A stretch of DNA of 35,563 nt from JAVJUS01 sp040220455 (GTDB taxonomy: Bacteria; Pseudomonadota; Alphaproteobacteria; DSM-16000; Inquilinaceae). Where the stretch lies: the NCBI GenBank assembly GCA_040220455.1, contig JAVJUS010000024.1, positions 1 to 35,563 of the forward strand. Direction: 5' to 3'. This document shows, in pieces, positions 16,794-25,840 of this stretch. The translations under genes and the position numbers were made by a program. The notes under the pieces were generated by a model, which was not told where the DNA came from, made no database searches, and worked only from the letters and a program-made list of their open reading frames with translations. Each line of letters begins with the position of its first letter. The stretch's first letter is position 1.

Positions 16794-18337
16794 CTCTCGG
16801 CCTCCGGTTCGTGGGGCGCCCCGCCGGCCGGCGGGGCGGTGTCGGCCGGCGCCACCGTGATGACGAGGCCCTCGGTCGAGCGGGCCGTCACGGCGTCTCC
16901 GGGGGCGAGATCCGGCGGCCCGACGGCCTGCCAGCGCTCGCCATGCATCCGGACGTGGCCCCGACCATCGTCCCAGTCCAGGACCGTGCCGTGGGCCTGG
17001 GCCATTTCCTCCGGCCCCGTGGTCACCGGCCGACGTTGGGCGCGCCACACGAAGCCGAGCGCGAAGACCAGCAGGCCCGCCGAGGCCGCCGTCGCCAGGC
17101 CGACCACCCAGAGATCGAGAGCGTAGCCCGGCGCGTCGGAGCCGAACAGCAGCATGGCCCCGGTGGCGAAGGCGGCCGCCCCGCCGATCCCCAGGATGCC
17201 GAAGGACGGCACGAAGGCCTCCGCCACCATGAAGGCGATGCCGGCCAGCATCAGCGCCAGCCCCGTGGCGTCGAACGGCAGGACATTGAGCGCGTAGAGC
17301 CCGAGGATCAGGCAGATCGCGCCGACGACGCCGGGCCCGATCGTGCCGGGATTGGCGAACTCGAAGATCAGCCCGTAGACGCCGATCAGCATCAGCAGGA
17401 AGGCGACGTTCGGGTGGGTGACGATCTGCAGGAAGCGGAGCTGCCAGCCCGGCTCGATCGTCTCGACCGCCAGGCCCTCGGTCGCCAGCGTGACCGCGCC
17501 CTCGCCGACGCTCACCGTGCGCCCGTCGGCGAGCGCGAGCAGGGCCGGAATGCCCGCCGCCACGCCGTCGACCACGTTGCGCTCCGCCGCCGCGCGGGCC
17601 GACAGGCTGGCCGCCTGGCGCACCGCCTCCTCCGCCCAGTCGGCGTTGCGGCCGCGCAGCTCGGCCAGGCTGCGGATGAAGGCGACGGCATCGTTGACCG
17701 CCTTGGCCTCGCCGGCGGAGGCGGGTACCGGCGCCTCCTCGCCGTCCTCGCCCGTCTCGGCGTCGCCGGTCCCGATGCCGCCACCCGAGCCGCCCTCCGC
17801 GTCCGGATCCTCGCCCTCGCCGGGCGACTCGGACCCGCCGCCGGGCAGGATGCCGCCGCCATCCATGCGGATCGGCGTCGCCGCGCCCAGATTGGTGCCG
17901 GGCGCCATCGCGGCGACGTGGGTGGCATAGAGGATGTAGGTCCCGGCCGAGGCCGCGCGCGCGCCCTGGGGCCCGACCCAACCCAGCACCGGCATCGGCG
18001 CGGCCAGGATATCGCGGATGATGTCGCGCATCGCCGTGACCAGCCCGCCCGGCGTGTCGAGCCGGATGATCGCCACCGGCGCGCCGTCCTCCGCCGCCGC
18101 CTCGAGCGCGCGCGAGACATGCTCCGCCGTCGCCGGGCCGATCGGCCCCTCGATCTCGATCAGGGCGGCGGGCGCTCGCGACGGAGAGCCCGTGTCGTCG
18201 ACGGCACGGTCCTGTGCAACGGCGCTCTCGGCTCCGTTGCCTGCCAGCGTCAGGGCGAGAGCGGCAAGGATGGCGATCACTGCCGTCGCGCTACCTATGC
18301 GACACGGCCAATTATTCTTTAGCGTGTGTTTTTTCAT
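16790..18337 (-). CDS. NfeD-family membrane serine protease (ClpP-like, long form)
   Basis: 515 residues. A signal peptide comes first, then a ClpP-like protease domain with nucleophile Ser130 in ARAASAGTYIL and the probable general base Lys212 in AKAVNDAVAFIRSLAELRGRN, so a Ser-Lys dyad. Five or so membrane segments follow (about 300-440), then the C-terminal NfeD beta-barrel (GTVLDWDDGRGHVRMHGERWQAV). Known relatives cleave stomatin partners. Between the Ser and Lys motifs sits a Gly/Glu/Asp-rich insertion (about 158-210) that looks disordered. The first codons are AT-rich, unlike the rest of the gene. It is transcribed with the SPFH gene. Confidence 0.92.
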   Translation of the reverse strand: MKKHTLKNNWPCRIGSATAVIAILAALALTLAGNGAESAVAQDRAVDDTGSPSRAPAALIEIEGPIGPATAEHVSRALEAAAEDGAPVAIIRLDTPGGLVTAMRDIIRDILAAPMPVLGWVGPQGARAASAGTYILYATHVAAMAPGTNLGAATPIRMDGGGILPGGGSESPGEGEDPDAEGGSGGGIGTGDAETGEDGEEAPVPASAGEAKAVNDAVAFIRSLAELRGRNADWAEEAVRQAASLSARAAAERNVVDGVAAGIPALLALADGRTVSVGEGAVTLATEGLAVETIEPGWQLRFLQIVTHPNVAFLLMLIGVYGLIFEFANPGTIGPGVVGAICLILGLYALNVLPFDATGLALMLAGIAFMVAEAFVPSFGILGIGGAAAFATGAMLLFGSDAPGYALDLWVVGLATAASAGLLVFALGFVWRAQRRPVTTGPEEMAQAHGTVLDWDDGRGHVRMHGERWQAVGPPDLAPGDAVTARSTEGLVITVAPADTAPPAGGAPHEPEAER

Positions 18338-18365
18338 TGAAACACGTCTAAATTTACCCTACTGC
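18310..18365. promoter_or_regulatory. AT-rich divergent promoter region, nfeD-type gene / Rieske pseudogene
   Basis: An AT-rich stretch spans the start of the NfeD gene and the gap to the Rieske gene. A small inverted repeat GTGTTT (18326-18331) / AAACAC (18340-18345) straddles the NfeD start codon and could be an operator. On the plus strand TTGAAA (18337-18342) is 17 bases from TACTGC, a weak sigma-70-like pair. Confidence 0.3.
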
Positions 18366-18400
18366 TCGGAGCCCAGAGGGATATCAGGGAATCGCCGATC

Positions 18401-19485
18401 ATGTCCGGACTCGCCGACACGGTTCGTGCGGAACGCGTCGAGCCGTTCGACCGGTCACACTTCGCCGACGTCCGCAAGCCGTTTCACGAGGCATCGACGC
18501 CGCCGTCCTGGTTCTACACTGACAGGCAGATCTTCGAGCGCGAGATCGATCGCATCTTCCTCGACTCATGGACATTCGTCGGCCACGAGAGCCAGTTCCC
18601 GCTACCCGGCGATTATCGCACCTTCGTGTTCTTCGGGCATGGCGTCATCGTGGCGCGGGACCGGTCGGGATCGATGCGCGCCTCCGCAGGGCGCCAGGCA
18701 TGGAGTCGGCGCCCGGCTTCGACCCGACCGACCACGGCCTCCTGCCGCTGCGCCTGGAGACTTGGTGCGGGCTGATGTTCATCGCACTGCGCGAAGGCGT
18801 GCCGCCGCTCGCCGAATGGCTGGGCGACCTGCCGGACCGCCTCGCACCATACCGGATCGACGAGATGGTCTGCACCGACCGCCGCTACGACGAAGTCGCG
18901 ACGAACTGGAAGCTCTATATCGAAGTCGATATGGAGACCTATCACACGCCGATCGTCCATCCGCGCTCGATCGGCGATCAGCCCGTCGACTGGCTGCGCG
19001 GCATCGGGATGTGGGAGGCGGTCCGCCATGACAAGGACGGCACCGTTTCGCTCGCTCCCGGCGACGACTTCGAGGGATTCGAGCCGATCCGCGATGCCGA
19101 CGGCTCCGTGCCGGACGCGACCGTCTTCACGACGATCCTGCCGAGCCTGTTCCTGGTCACCGCCATCGACTCGATGTGGTGGATTCACAAGGTGCCGATC
19201 GCGCCGGACCGCACCGGGATCGAAGTCGCCAGGGCCTTTCTGCGGCACACGGTCGCGAGGGCGGATTTCGAGACCTTCGCGCCGCGCTACTATGCGCGAT
19301 GGGACAAGGTCATCGACGAGGACAACGCGATTACCGAGATCCAGTTCGAGGGTATTCGCTCGCCGCTTTCCCGGCCCGGCCCCTACGCTCCCGGCGAGGG
19401 CGTTCTGCACGCCATCGACAACTGGATCCTCGACCGGATCCTCGATGCTCCCACGCCGGACGAAGCCGCCGCCGGCCCTGCCTAG
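18401..19485 (+). pseudogene. Broken Rieske-type ring-hydroxylating oxygenase alpha subunit
   Basis: Two frames together read as one oxygenase. From 18401 the N-terminus is normal (EIDRIFLDSWTFVGHESQFPLPGDYRTFVFFGHGVIVARDRSGSMRA), then the frame degenerates and stops at 18775. In another frame, from about 18685, the protein continues: RRAPGMESAPGFDPTDHGLLPLRLETWCGLMFIAL through the catalytic domain with NWKLYIEVDMETYHTPIVHP (two iron-ligand His) to 19485. The whole CxH...CxxH Rieske [2Fe-2S] segment, expected between these parts, is missing. A deletion of roughly 45-60 codons that is not a multiple of three explains both losses. Electron transfer to the mononuclear iron would be impossible, so this is non-functional. 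The surviving parts look otherwise undecayed, which suggests a recent event. Confidence 0.88.
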
Positions 19486-19539
19486 AGAACTCGCTGACGC
19501 CGCCAGAAGAGGCCCGCCGCGCCGCTATCGGAGACGATC

Positions 19540-20565
19540 ATGGCCGACGAGCCGTCCGGCGCCCGACGCGCCGCCCCGCGCCCGCGCCTGACGGAGGCTA
19601 CGCCGCTCTGGCTCCTGCTCCTGTTCGGGCTCGTCTCGGCCGCCTTCTTCAGCGTGACCTTCGTCCTGAATTTCGCCATGTCGCTGGAGGGCGGCCACTG
19701 GGTCTGGTCGGCGGTGCTGCGCTATGTTCATCTTTTAGTCCTGCTGGTCGCCGTGATCGCCATCCTGCACGGCCCACGAGCCCTCGCCGGCGCCTTCGAC
19801 CTGTTCCGGCGTCACTGGCGCTTCTGGGTCGTCGCCGGAAGCTTCGCGGTCGGCCTCTTCTACGGGCCGATCTGCTTCGCCGCCGACCACGCGCGGGGCT
19901 GGGTCGTGGCGGCGACCTGGCAGGTCACGGTCATCGCCTCGCCCTTGGTCCTGATGGCCATGGGCTACCGGATGCCGAAGCGGGGACTCGCGTTCTCCGC
20001 GCTGGTGGTCGCGGGAGTCCTGCTGATTCACGGCCGGTCCTGGCTCGGAGGGCTCGAGGATGGCGAACTGGCCTACGCGGTCGTCCCGCTCCTGATCTCG
20101 GCCTTCGCCTATCCCTTCGGCAATCAGCTCCTCAACGGCGCGAAATCCGGGTCGCTCGGCTTCGTGCCGCATATCGATTCGCCGCTCCTCGGCTCGGCCT
20201 TCGTTTGCATCCTTCTCCTCGGCCTCGGCTCGATCCCGTTCTGGGGCATCCTGGTCGCGGTGACGCGGCCGCCGGCGCCGAGCGAGGGTCAAGTCGCCAC
20301 CACTTTCGTGGTCGCGATCGTCTCCGGCCTGCTCGCCACGTCGATCTTCTACGCGGTCCGCAACGCGTCGTCCGATCCGTTCAAGATCGCGGCCGTCGAC
20401 GCGGCCCAGGCGCTAGAGGTGCTGATGGCGCTCCTGGGGGAGATGGCGCTGCTCTCGCTCGGCCCGCCGGGGCCGATGGCGCTGGCCGGCCTCTTCGTCC
20501 TGGTCTCCGGGCTCGTCGCCTACGCGCTCGTCCAGACTCCGAGCGGGTGGCACCAAGACCGATGA
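19540..20565 (+). CDS. EmrE-type multidrug resistance efflux transporter family protein
   Basis: 341 residues with about ten hydrophobic segments, in the drug/metabolite transporter style. The blocks FSVTFVLNFAMSLEGGHWVWSAVLRY, ATWQVTVIASPL and AYPFGNQLLNG resemble the PF13536 group (multidrug resistance efflux transporter). The substrate is unknown. GGAG lies about seven bases before the ATG. It follows the Rieske pseudogene by 54 bases and may once have been co-transcribed with it, perhaps to export the product. Confidence 0.8.
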   Translation: MADEPSGARRAAPRPRLTEATPLWLLLLFGLVSAAFFSVTFVLNFAMSLEGGHWVWSAVLRYVHLLVLLVAVIAILHGPRALAGAFDLFRRHWRFWVVAGSFAVGLFYGPICFAADHARGWVVAATWQVTVIASPLVLMAMGYRMPKRGLAFSALVVAGVLLIHGRSWLGGLEDGELAYAVVPLLISAFAYPFGNQLLNGAKSGSLGFVPHIDSPLLGSAFVCILLLGLGSIPFWGILVAVTRPPAPSEGQVATTFVVAIVSGLLATSIFYAVRNASSDPFKIAAVDAAQALEVLMALLGEMALLSLGPPGPMALAGLFVLVSGLVAYALVQTPSGWHQDR

Positions 20566-20702
20566 GGCCGCCGGTGCCACTGGACAGCGGGGCGCCCGCG
20601 GGCCGATGATCCGGCCTGCCTTACCCGTCCGGGCCGGTCGCCGCCCCGGGCCACCGTCGACGCCGCCACCCGCCCCGCAAACCGGCCCGGCCCGCCCGCC
20701 CC

Positions 20703-22157
20703 GTGTTCGACCTCCGCCCGATCCTGTTCATCGCCGGCATCATCCTGTCGATCCAGGCGGGCGCGATGCTGATTCCGGCGCTGGTCGACCTCGCCGCCGG
20801 ACATCCGGACTGGCAGGGCTTCGTCGCCTCGGCGGCGCTGACCCTGTTCGTCGGCGTGGCGCTGGCGATCACGTCCCGGGGGCCGAGCTTCGACCTCAAG
20901 GTTCGCCAGGCCTTCCTGCTGACCACGACCATGTGGCTCGTCTCGGCGGCGTTCGGCGCGCTGCCCTTCGCCTTCTCCGAACTGCGGATGAGCTACACCG
21001 ACGCCTTCTTCGAGGCCATGTCGGGGATCACGACCACCGGCTCGACGGTGATAACCGGGCTCGACGACGCGCCGCCGGGCATTCTGATCTGGCGGGCGAT
21101 CCTGCAATGGCTGGGCGGCATCGGGATCATCGTCACGGCGATGTCGCTGCTGCCGCTGCTGCGCGTCGGCGGCATGCAGCTCTTCCGGACCGAGAGCACC
21201 GACGCCTCGGAGAAGGTGCTGCCCCGCGCCGCCCAGATCGCCAGCTCGATCGGCGTCATCTACCTCATCCTGACGCTCGCCTGCGCGATCGCCTACGCCG
21301 CCGCCGGCATGCCCGGGTTCGACGCCGTCGCCCATTCCATGACCACGATCGCGACCGGCGGCTTCTCGACCTCCGACCTGTCGATCGGCAGCTTCGGCTC
21401 CAACGCCGTCGACTATGTCGCGACGGTCTTCATGATCGCGGGCGGCCTGCCCTTCGTGCTCTATCTGCGCGCGGTGCGCGGCCAGCCGGGCGCGCTGCTG
21501 CGCGACGAGCAGGTGCAGTGGTTCCTGTGCATCGTCGCCGCCGCGGTCGTGATCATGACCATCTATCTGTGGGCCAGCCGCGGCGACGAGGTCTCGGGCG
21601 CCCAGGCCTTCCGCCTGGCCGCCTTCAACGTGGTCTCGGTGATCACGGGCACGGGCTACGCCACCTCCGACTACGGGCTGTGGGGCAGCTTCGCCGTCGG
21701 CGCCATGTTCTTCCTGATGTTCGTCGGCGGCTGCGCCGGGTCGACCACCTGCGGCATCAAGGTTTTCCGCTTCCAGGTGCTCTACGCGACGGCGCGCACC
21801 CAGATCAAGAAGCTGCTCCACCCGCACGGGGTGTTCATCGCCTACTACAACCGAAAGCCCATCCCCGAGGCCGTGTCCGAATCGGTGATGAGCTTCTTCT
21901 TCATGTTCGTGATCTGCTTCGCCGGCCTCGCCATGGCGCTCGGGCTGCTCGGCCTCGACTTCCTGACGGCCGTCTCCGGCGCGGCCACGGCGATCGCCAA
22001 TGTCGGGCCGGGGCTGGGCCCGATGATCGGGCCGGCGGGCACCTTCGCGGAGGTGCCCGACGCGGCGAAGTGGGTGCTCGCCTTCGGCATGCTGCTCGGC
22101 CGGCTCGAGCTGTTCACCGTCCTGATCCTGCTGGCGCCCGGCTTCTGGCGGGATTGA
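20703..22157 (+). CDS. trkH: TrkH family potassium uptake protein
   Basis: 484 residues, usual for TrkH, the channel-like membrane subunit of the Trk K+ uptake system. The four pore-loop filter regions are visible: SGITTTGSTVI, TTIATGGFSTSD, SVITGTGYATSD and AIANVGPGLGP. GGCAGSTTCGIKVFR is a further family motif. It begins with GTG, with no clear ribosome site before it; the encoded MFDLRPILFIAGIILS is a sensible first helix. The regulatory partner TrkA is not in the window. argE follows 31 bases later. Confidence 0.92.
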   Translation: MFDLRPILFIAGIILSIQAGAMLIPALVDLAAGHPDWQGFVASAALTLFVGVALAITSRGPSFDLKVRQAFLLTTTMWLVSAAFGALPFAFSELRMSYTDAFFEAMSGITTTGSTVITGLDDAPPGILIWRAILQWLGGIGIIVTAMSLLPLLRVGGMQLFRTESTDASEKVLPRAAQIASSIGVIYLILTLACAIAYAAAGMPGFDAVAHSMTTIATGGFSTSDLSIGSFGSNAVDYVATVFMIAGGLPFVLYLRAVRGQPGALLRDEQVQWFLCIVAAAVVIMTIYLWASRGDEVSGAQAFRLAAFNVVSVITGTGYATSDYGLWGSFAVGAMFFLMFVGGCAGSTTCGIKVFRFQVLYATARTQIKKLLHPHGVFIAYYNRKPIPEAVSESVMSFFFMFVICFAGLAMALGLLGLDFLTAVSGAATAIANVGPGLGPMIGPAGTFAEVPDAAKWVLAFGMLLGRLELFTVLILLAPGFWRD

Positions 22158-22188
22158 GCGACCCGGAACAGGGAGTTCTCCTCGATCC

Positions 22189-23352
22189 ATGACCGCGGAA
22201 ATCCTGACGCCCAAGGAAATGCTGGCAAGGCTGGTCGCCTTCGACACCGTGTCCCGCGGCTCCAACCGGGCGCTGATCGACTTCGTCGCCGACTACCTGC
22301 GCGGCCACGGGGTCGAGCCGGTGCTGGTGCCCTCCGACGACGGCTCGAAGGCCAACCTGTTCGCCCTGATCGGGCCGTCGGTGCCGGGCGGCGTCGTGCT
22401 CTCGGGCCATACCGACGTGGTGCCGACCGACGGCCAGCCCTGGTCGAGCGACCCGTTCGAGATGGTCGAGCGCGACGGCCGCCTCTACGGCCGCGGCACG
22501 GCGGACATGAAGGGCTTCGTCGCCCTGGCGCTGGCCCTCGTGCCCGAGTTCGCGAAGCGCGCGCTGACGCGGCCGATCATCCTCGCCTTCTCCTATGACG
22601 AGGAGGTCGGCTGCCTGGGCGCGCCGCGCCTGATCGAGACCCTGCTGGCGACCGTGCCGCGCCCGGAACTGGTGGTCATCGGCGAGCCGACGACCATGAA
22701 GCCGGTCAACGCGCACAAGGGCATCCGAGGCTATCGCGTGCGCATCACCGGGCGCGAGGCGCATTCCAGCCTGCCGCAGCTCGGCGCCAGCGCGATCCTG
22801 CACGCCACCCGCCTGATCGGCTTCATCGAGGAATTGCAACAGGCCGAGAAGGACGCCGCCGATCCGGCGAGCCGGTTCGACCCGCCGTGGTCGACCTTCA
22901 ATGTCGGCCGGATCGACGGCGGCACGGCGCTCAACATCATCCCGCGCGAGTGCGAGTTCCTGTGGGACTTCCGCCCGGTGCCGGGCGCCGACGAGGACGG
23001 CGTGGCCGAGCGCTTCCGCCGGCACCTGGACGAAGTCGCGCGCCCGGCGCTGGCGGCCGAGGCGCCGGACGCCTCGATCGAGCTCGACGTCCTGGCCTCG
23101 GTCCCGACGCTCGTGCCCGAGCGCGACGGGGCGGCCGAAGCCCTGGCCCGCCAGCTCAGCGGCGCCAACGAGGCGGGCGTCGTGCCCTTCGGCACCGAGG
23201 GCGGGCTGTTCCAGCAGGCGGGGCTGTCGACCATCGTCATCGGCCCGGGCGACATCGCCCAGGCCCATCAGACCGACGAGTACCTGAGCCTCGACCAGCT
23301 CGCGGCCGGCCAGGCCTTCCTGGAGCGCCTGGCGGACTGGGCCGCCGCCTGA
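22189..23352 (+). CDS. argE: Acetylornithine deacetylase (ArgE, M20 family)
   Basis: 387 residues. The M20 di-zinc hydrolase pattern is present: SGHTDVVP (His74, Asp76), GRGTADMKG (Asp106), the catalytic pair in YDEEVGCLGA (Glu138, Glu139), VIGEPT, and the C-terminal AHQTDEY histidine. The lid/dimerisation domain begins at NAHKGIRGYRVRITGREAHSS. ArgE removes acetate from N-acetylornithine in arginine synthesis. Alphaproteobacteria often use ArgJ instead, so a related amidohydrolase role is possible. The gene ends two bases from the convergent DUF3253 gene. Confidence 0.88.
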   Translation: MTAEILTPKEMLARLVAFDTVSRGSNRALIDFVADYLRGHGVEPVLVPSDDGSKANLFALIGPSVPGGVVLSGHTDVVPTDGQPWSSDPFEMVERDGRLYGRGTADMKGFVALALALVPEFAKRALTRPIILAFSYDEEVGCLGAPRLIETLLATVPRPELVVIGEPTTMKPVNAHKGIRGYRVRITGREAHSSLPQLGASAILHATRLIGFIEELQQAEKDAADPASRFDPPWSTFNVGRIDGGTALNIIPRECEFLWDFRPVPGADEDGVAERFRRHLDEVARPALAAEAPDASIELDVLASVPTLVPERDGAAEALARQLSGANEAGVVPFGTEGGLFQQAGLSTIVIGPGDIAQAHQTDEYLSLDQLAAGQAFLERLADWAAA

Positions 23353-23354
23353 GG

Positions 23355-23699
23355 TCAGTCGCGGCCGCGCCCCGGCGACCGGCTCAGCCGGAAGGGCCCG
23401 CCCGGATCGACGGGATCGAACGGCCGGCCGCGACGGGCGGCGGCGAGCCGGCCCTCGGCCACCAGCCGGGCGGCGACGGCGCGGACCTGCGGCATGAGGG
23501 CGCGCCACGCCGGATCGCCCGCGCCGTTCGGCGGCGCCACGGCGCGGGCCGCCTCCGACGGGCAGAAGCTGCGCTCCGGGCCGCGCCGATCCGCCAGGTC
23601 GAGCAGGACGGCGCCGATCCGGGCGGAATCGGCGGCCCCGCCGTCACCGACGGGGCGCGGCGGCGCGGCGGCTTCGGCTTTCTCGCGTCGAGCGGTCAT
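23355..23699 (-). CDS. DUF3253 family protein
   Basis: 114 residues. The core ILLDLADRRGPERSFCPSEAARAV, then WRALMPQVRAVAARLVAEGRLAAARRG and GPFRLSR, is characteristic of the small DUF3253 family, which looks like a winged-helix fold (S-FCPSEAAR as recognition helix). The function is unknown. The ATG at 23699 is preferred because the frame upstream of it overlaps the divergent region and is not conserved-looking. It is convergent with argE. Confidence 0.85.
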   Translation of the reverse strand: MTARREKAEAAAPPRPVGDGGAADSARIGAVLLDLADRRGPERSFCPSEAARAVAPPNGAGDPAWRALMPQVRAVAARLVAEGRLAAARRGRPFDPVDPGGPFRLSRSPGRGRD

Positions 23700-23802
23700 G
23701 GTAAGCACCCGAATTGGACGCGGTCCCGCGTCCGGCAAGCCCCGCAGCCGAGACCGGGCGCCCCGTCGCGGCATGCCCGGCCGTCACGCCCCCACCCGGC
23801 GT

Positions 23803-23808
23803 AAGGAG
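23803..23808 (+). promoter_or_regulatory. Ribosome binding site deciding the NnrU-family start
   Basis: AAGGAG lies 11 bases before the ATG at 23820. The earlier in-frame GTG at 23808 overlaps this site and so cannot use it. Confidence 0.7.
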
Positions 23809-23819
23809 TGCGCACCGCC

Positions 23820-24524
23820 ATGACCGGTACCCTGGCCGAACTCTGGGTCGCGGCGCTGGTGCTCCTGGCGACCCATTTCGGCATCTCCAGCACGTCGCTG
23901 CGTCCGACGCTGGTCGGGGCGATCGGCGAGGGGGCGTATCGCGCGCTTTATTCCGTCATCGCGCTGGCCGCGATGGTCTGGCTGGTGATGGCCTTCGACC
24001 GGGCGCCTTTCGGCCCGGTGCTGTGGGACCTGGGCGCGGCCGGCGACGCCGTGGTCACGATCGTCATGCCGATCGCGCTGGTCCTGCTGGTGGCCGGCGT
24101 GTCCCAGCCCAACCCGACCGCCGTGGGCTCGGAAGGCCGGCTGTCGGAGCCGGGGATCGCCCGCGGCGTGCTGCGCATCACGCGCAATCCGGTGATGTGG
24201 GCGATCGGGCTGTGGGCCGTGGCGCATCTGGCCGCCAACGGCGAGTTGCGGGCGATCGGGCTGTTCGGCTCGCTCGCGGTGCTGGCCCTGCTGGGCGCCT
24301 CGCTGATCGACCTCAAGAATCGCAAGCTGCGCCCGCGCGACTTCGCGCCGCTGGAGATGTCGACCTCCAACCTGCCCTTCCTCGCCATCGTCCAGGGCCG
24401 GCAGAGCTTTGCCAAGGCGATGCGGGAGATCGGCATCCTGCGAATCGTCGCGGTCGTCGTGCTCTATGCCGGCCTCTTGCACGGACACGCCTGGCTGTTC
24501 GGCGTGGCCGCCTATCCCGGCTGA
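23820..24524 (+). CDS. NnrU family membrane protein
   Basis: 234 residues, six or so membrane segments. Family blocks: LLATHFGISSTSLRP at the start, GVLRITRNPVMWAIGLWAVAHLAANGELRAIGLFGSLAVLALLGASLIDLKNRK in the middle. NnrU proteins were first seen with denitrification genes and are related to the zeta-carotene isomerase Z-ISO; most have no assigned reaction. Neither denitrification nor carotenoid genes are nearby, so its job here is open. It is convergent with the LpoA-like gene. Confidence 0.88.
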   Translation: MTGTLAELWVAALVLLATHFGISSTSLRPTLVGAIGEGAYRALYSVIALAAMVWLVMAFDRAPFGPVLWDLGAAGDAVVTIVMPIALVLLVAGVSQPNPTAVGSEGRLSEPGIARGVLRITRNPVMWAIGLWAVAHLAANGELRAIGLFGSLAVLALLGASLIDLKNRKLRPRDFAPLEMSTSNLPFLAIVQGRQSFAKAMREIGILRIVAVVVLYAGLLHGHAWLFGVAAYPG

Positions 24525-24531
24525 CCGCAGC

Positions 24532-24564
24532 GACCGGATCCCGGTCCGCCGGCCGCGGAGGCGG
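24532..24564. terminator. Possible bidirectional hairpin between convergent genes
   Basis: GACCGG-ATC-CCGGTC (24532-24546) is followed by CCGCC...GGCGG (24546-24564). The pair lies in the 48-base gap between the NnrU-family stop and the LpoA-like stop. No T-run follows, so efficiency is uncertain. Confidence 0.3.
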
Positions 24565-24572
24565 CGTAGGAC

Positions 24573-25766
24573 CTAGAACGCGAAGCCGGCGAAGCTCTGG
24601 GGCGCCGGATCGACGACGCGGGGGCCGTCGGCGGTCATCTCCAGCACCGCGAGGCCACGCTGGACCAGGCCGTCCTGGCCGAAGCGGAAGATGCCGTCGA
24701 GCCCGACATATCCGCCGCTGCGCGTGATCGCGGTTCGGGTGAAGGCCGGCCGGCCCTCGTCGCGCGACAGGGCGACGGCGAAGGCGACCGCGTCGTAGGT
24801 GAGCGTCGCCAGGCGCGGCGGCTCCGACCCGAAGAAGGAGGCGTAGCGCCGCTCGAACTCCGCCCGGAAGGACGGGTCGGGCGCGGCGAACCAGCCGCCG
24901 TAGAGCGAGCGCTCGACCTGCAGCGACGGGTCCTCCCACTGGCCGGTGCCGAGCAGCCGGGCCTGCGTCAGGCCGTAGAAATCGACCAGCGGCGCGACCT
25001 GGCGCAGGCGCAGCCCGCCGTCGGGCAGCAGCACCGCATCGGGCGCCGGGCCGCGCGCCATCGGTTCGATATAGGTGCCGAAATCCGTCGCGTCGGTCGG
25101 ATAGGTCGGCGTCTGGCCCAGGCTGAGCCCGCGCGCCCGCGCCGTCGCCGAGAGCGCGTCGAGCACCGCGCGGCCGTAGTCGTTGGACGGCGCGGCGGCG
25201 GCGAAGCGGCGAAGCCCCTGGTCGGCGGCGTAGGTCACCACCCGCTCCACCTGTGCGCCCGGCAGGATGCCCATGACGAAGGCGTTGCCGCCGGCCACGC
25301 CGGCATCGGTGGTGAAGGCGACGACGTTGATCCCGGCCGAGCCGGCGGCGCTGGCGACCGGCCTGACGGCGTCGCGGAACAGCGGGCCGAGCAGCAGGGT
25401 CGCGCCCGAGTCGATGGCGTCGCGCGCCGCGCGGGCCGCGCCCTCGGGCGTGCCGCCGGTGTCGCGGGGCAGGAGTTCGACCTGATGATCGCCCGCCTCG
25501 AACAGCGCCAGCTCGGCGGCGTTGCGCATGGCGGTGCCGACCTCGCTGCCCTGCCCGGTCAGCGGCAGGAGGAGGCCGACGCGCAGCGTGCCCGGCTGGA
25601 TCGGGCGGCCCATCGCGTCGCTCGACGGCAGGGCCTCCGACGCGCTCGGGAAGCCGGTGGCCGGCGCTTGCGCCGTCGCCGTGGGCTCCGGTACCCTCGG
25701 CGCGTTGCAGGCGGCGAGCAGGAAGGCGCCCGTCAGGGCGATCGTCAAGCCGATCGCGCGGCTCAT
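24573..25766 (-). CDS. LpoA-like lipoprotein, periplasmic-binding fold (penicillin-binding protein activator)
   Basis: 397 residues. The lipoprotein signal MSRAIGLTIALTGAFLLAAC places the lipid-bearing Cys at residue 20. The rest is a type I periplasmic-binding fold: LRVGLLLPLTGQGSEVGTAMRNAAELALFE, LLLGPLFRDAVRPVAS, and LATLTYDAVAFAVAL. In E. coli LpoA, from the same fold, activates PBP1A from the outer membrane and its gene neighbours rsmI and yraN, as here. A branched-chain amino acid binding protein is the alternative, but no ABC genes are near. The start at 25766 gives the signal peptide; an upstream ATG at 25847 would bury it. It is divergent from rsmI, with 74 bases between starts. Confidence 0.82.
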   Translation of the reverse strand: MSRAIGLTIALTGAFLLAACNAPRVPEPTATAQAPATGFPSASEALPSSDAMGRPIQPGTLRVGLLLPLTGQGSEVGTAMRNAAELALFEAGDHQVELLPRDTGGTPEGAARAARDAIDSGATLLLGPLFRDAVRPVASAAGSAGINVVAFTTDAGVAGGNAFVMGILPGAQVERVVTYAADQGLRRFAAAAPSNDYGRAVLDALSATARARGLSLGQTPTYPTDATDFGTYIEPMARGPAPDAVLLPDGGLRLRQVAPLVDFYGLTQARLLGTGQWEDPSLQVERSLYGGWFAAPDPSFRAEFERRYASFFGSEPPRLATLTYDAVAFAVALSRDEGRPAFTRTAITRSGGYVGLDGIFRFGQDGLVQRGLAVLEMTADGPRVVDPAPQSFAGFAF

Positions 25767-25840
25767 CCGAGGCCACCGCCCGAATCCATTCCCTCGACGG
25801 TGCGCGTTCCGCGCCGTGATGCCGGACGCCAGCGCTGGCC

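Noticed and set aside
18568..19485. A second, independent gene for the oxygenase C-terminus
   Set aside because: There is no ribosome site or suitable start, and the protein begins in the middle of a conserved oxygenase fold.
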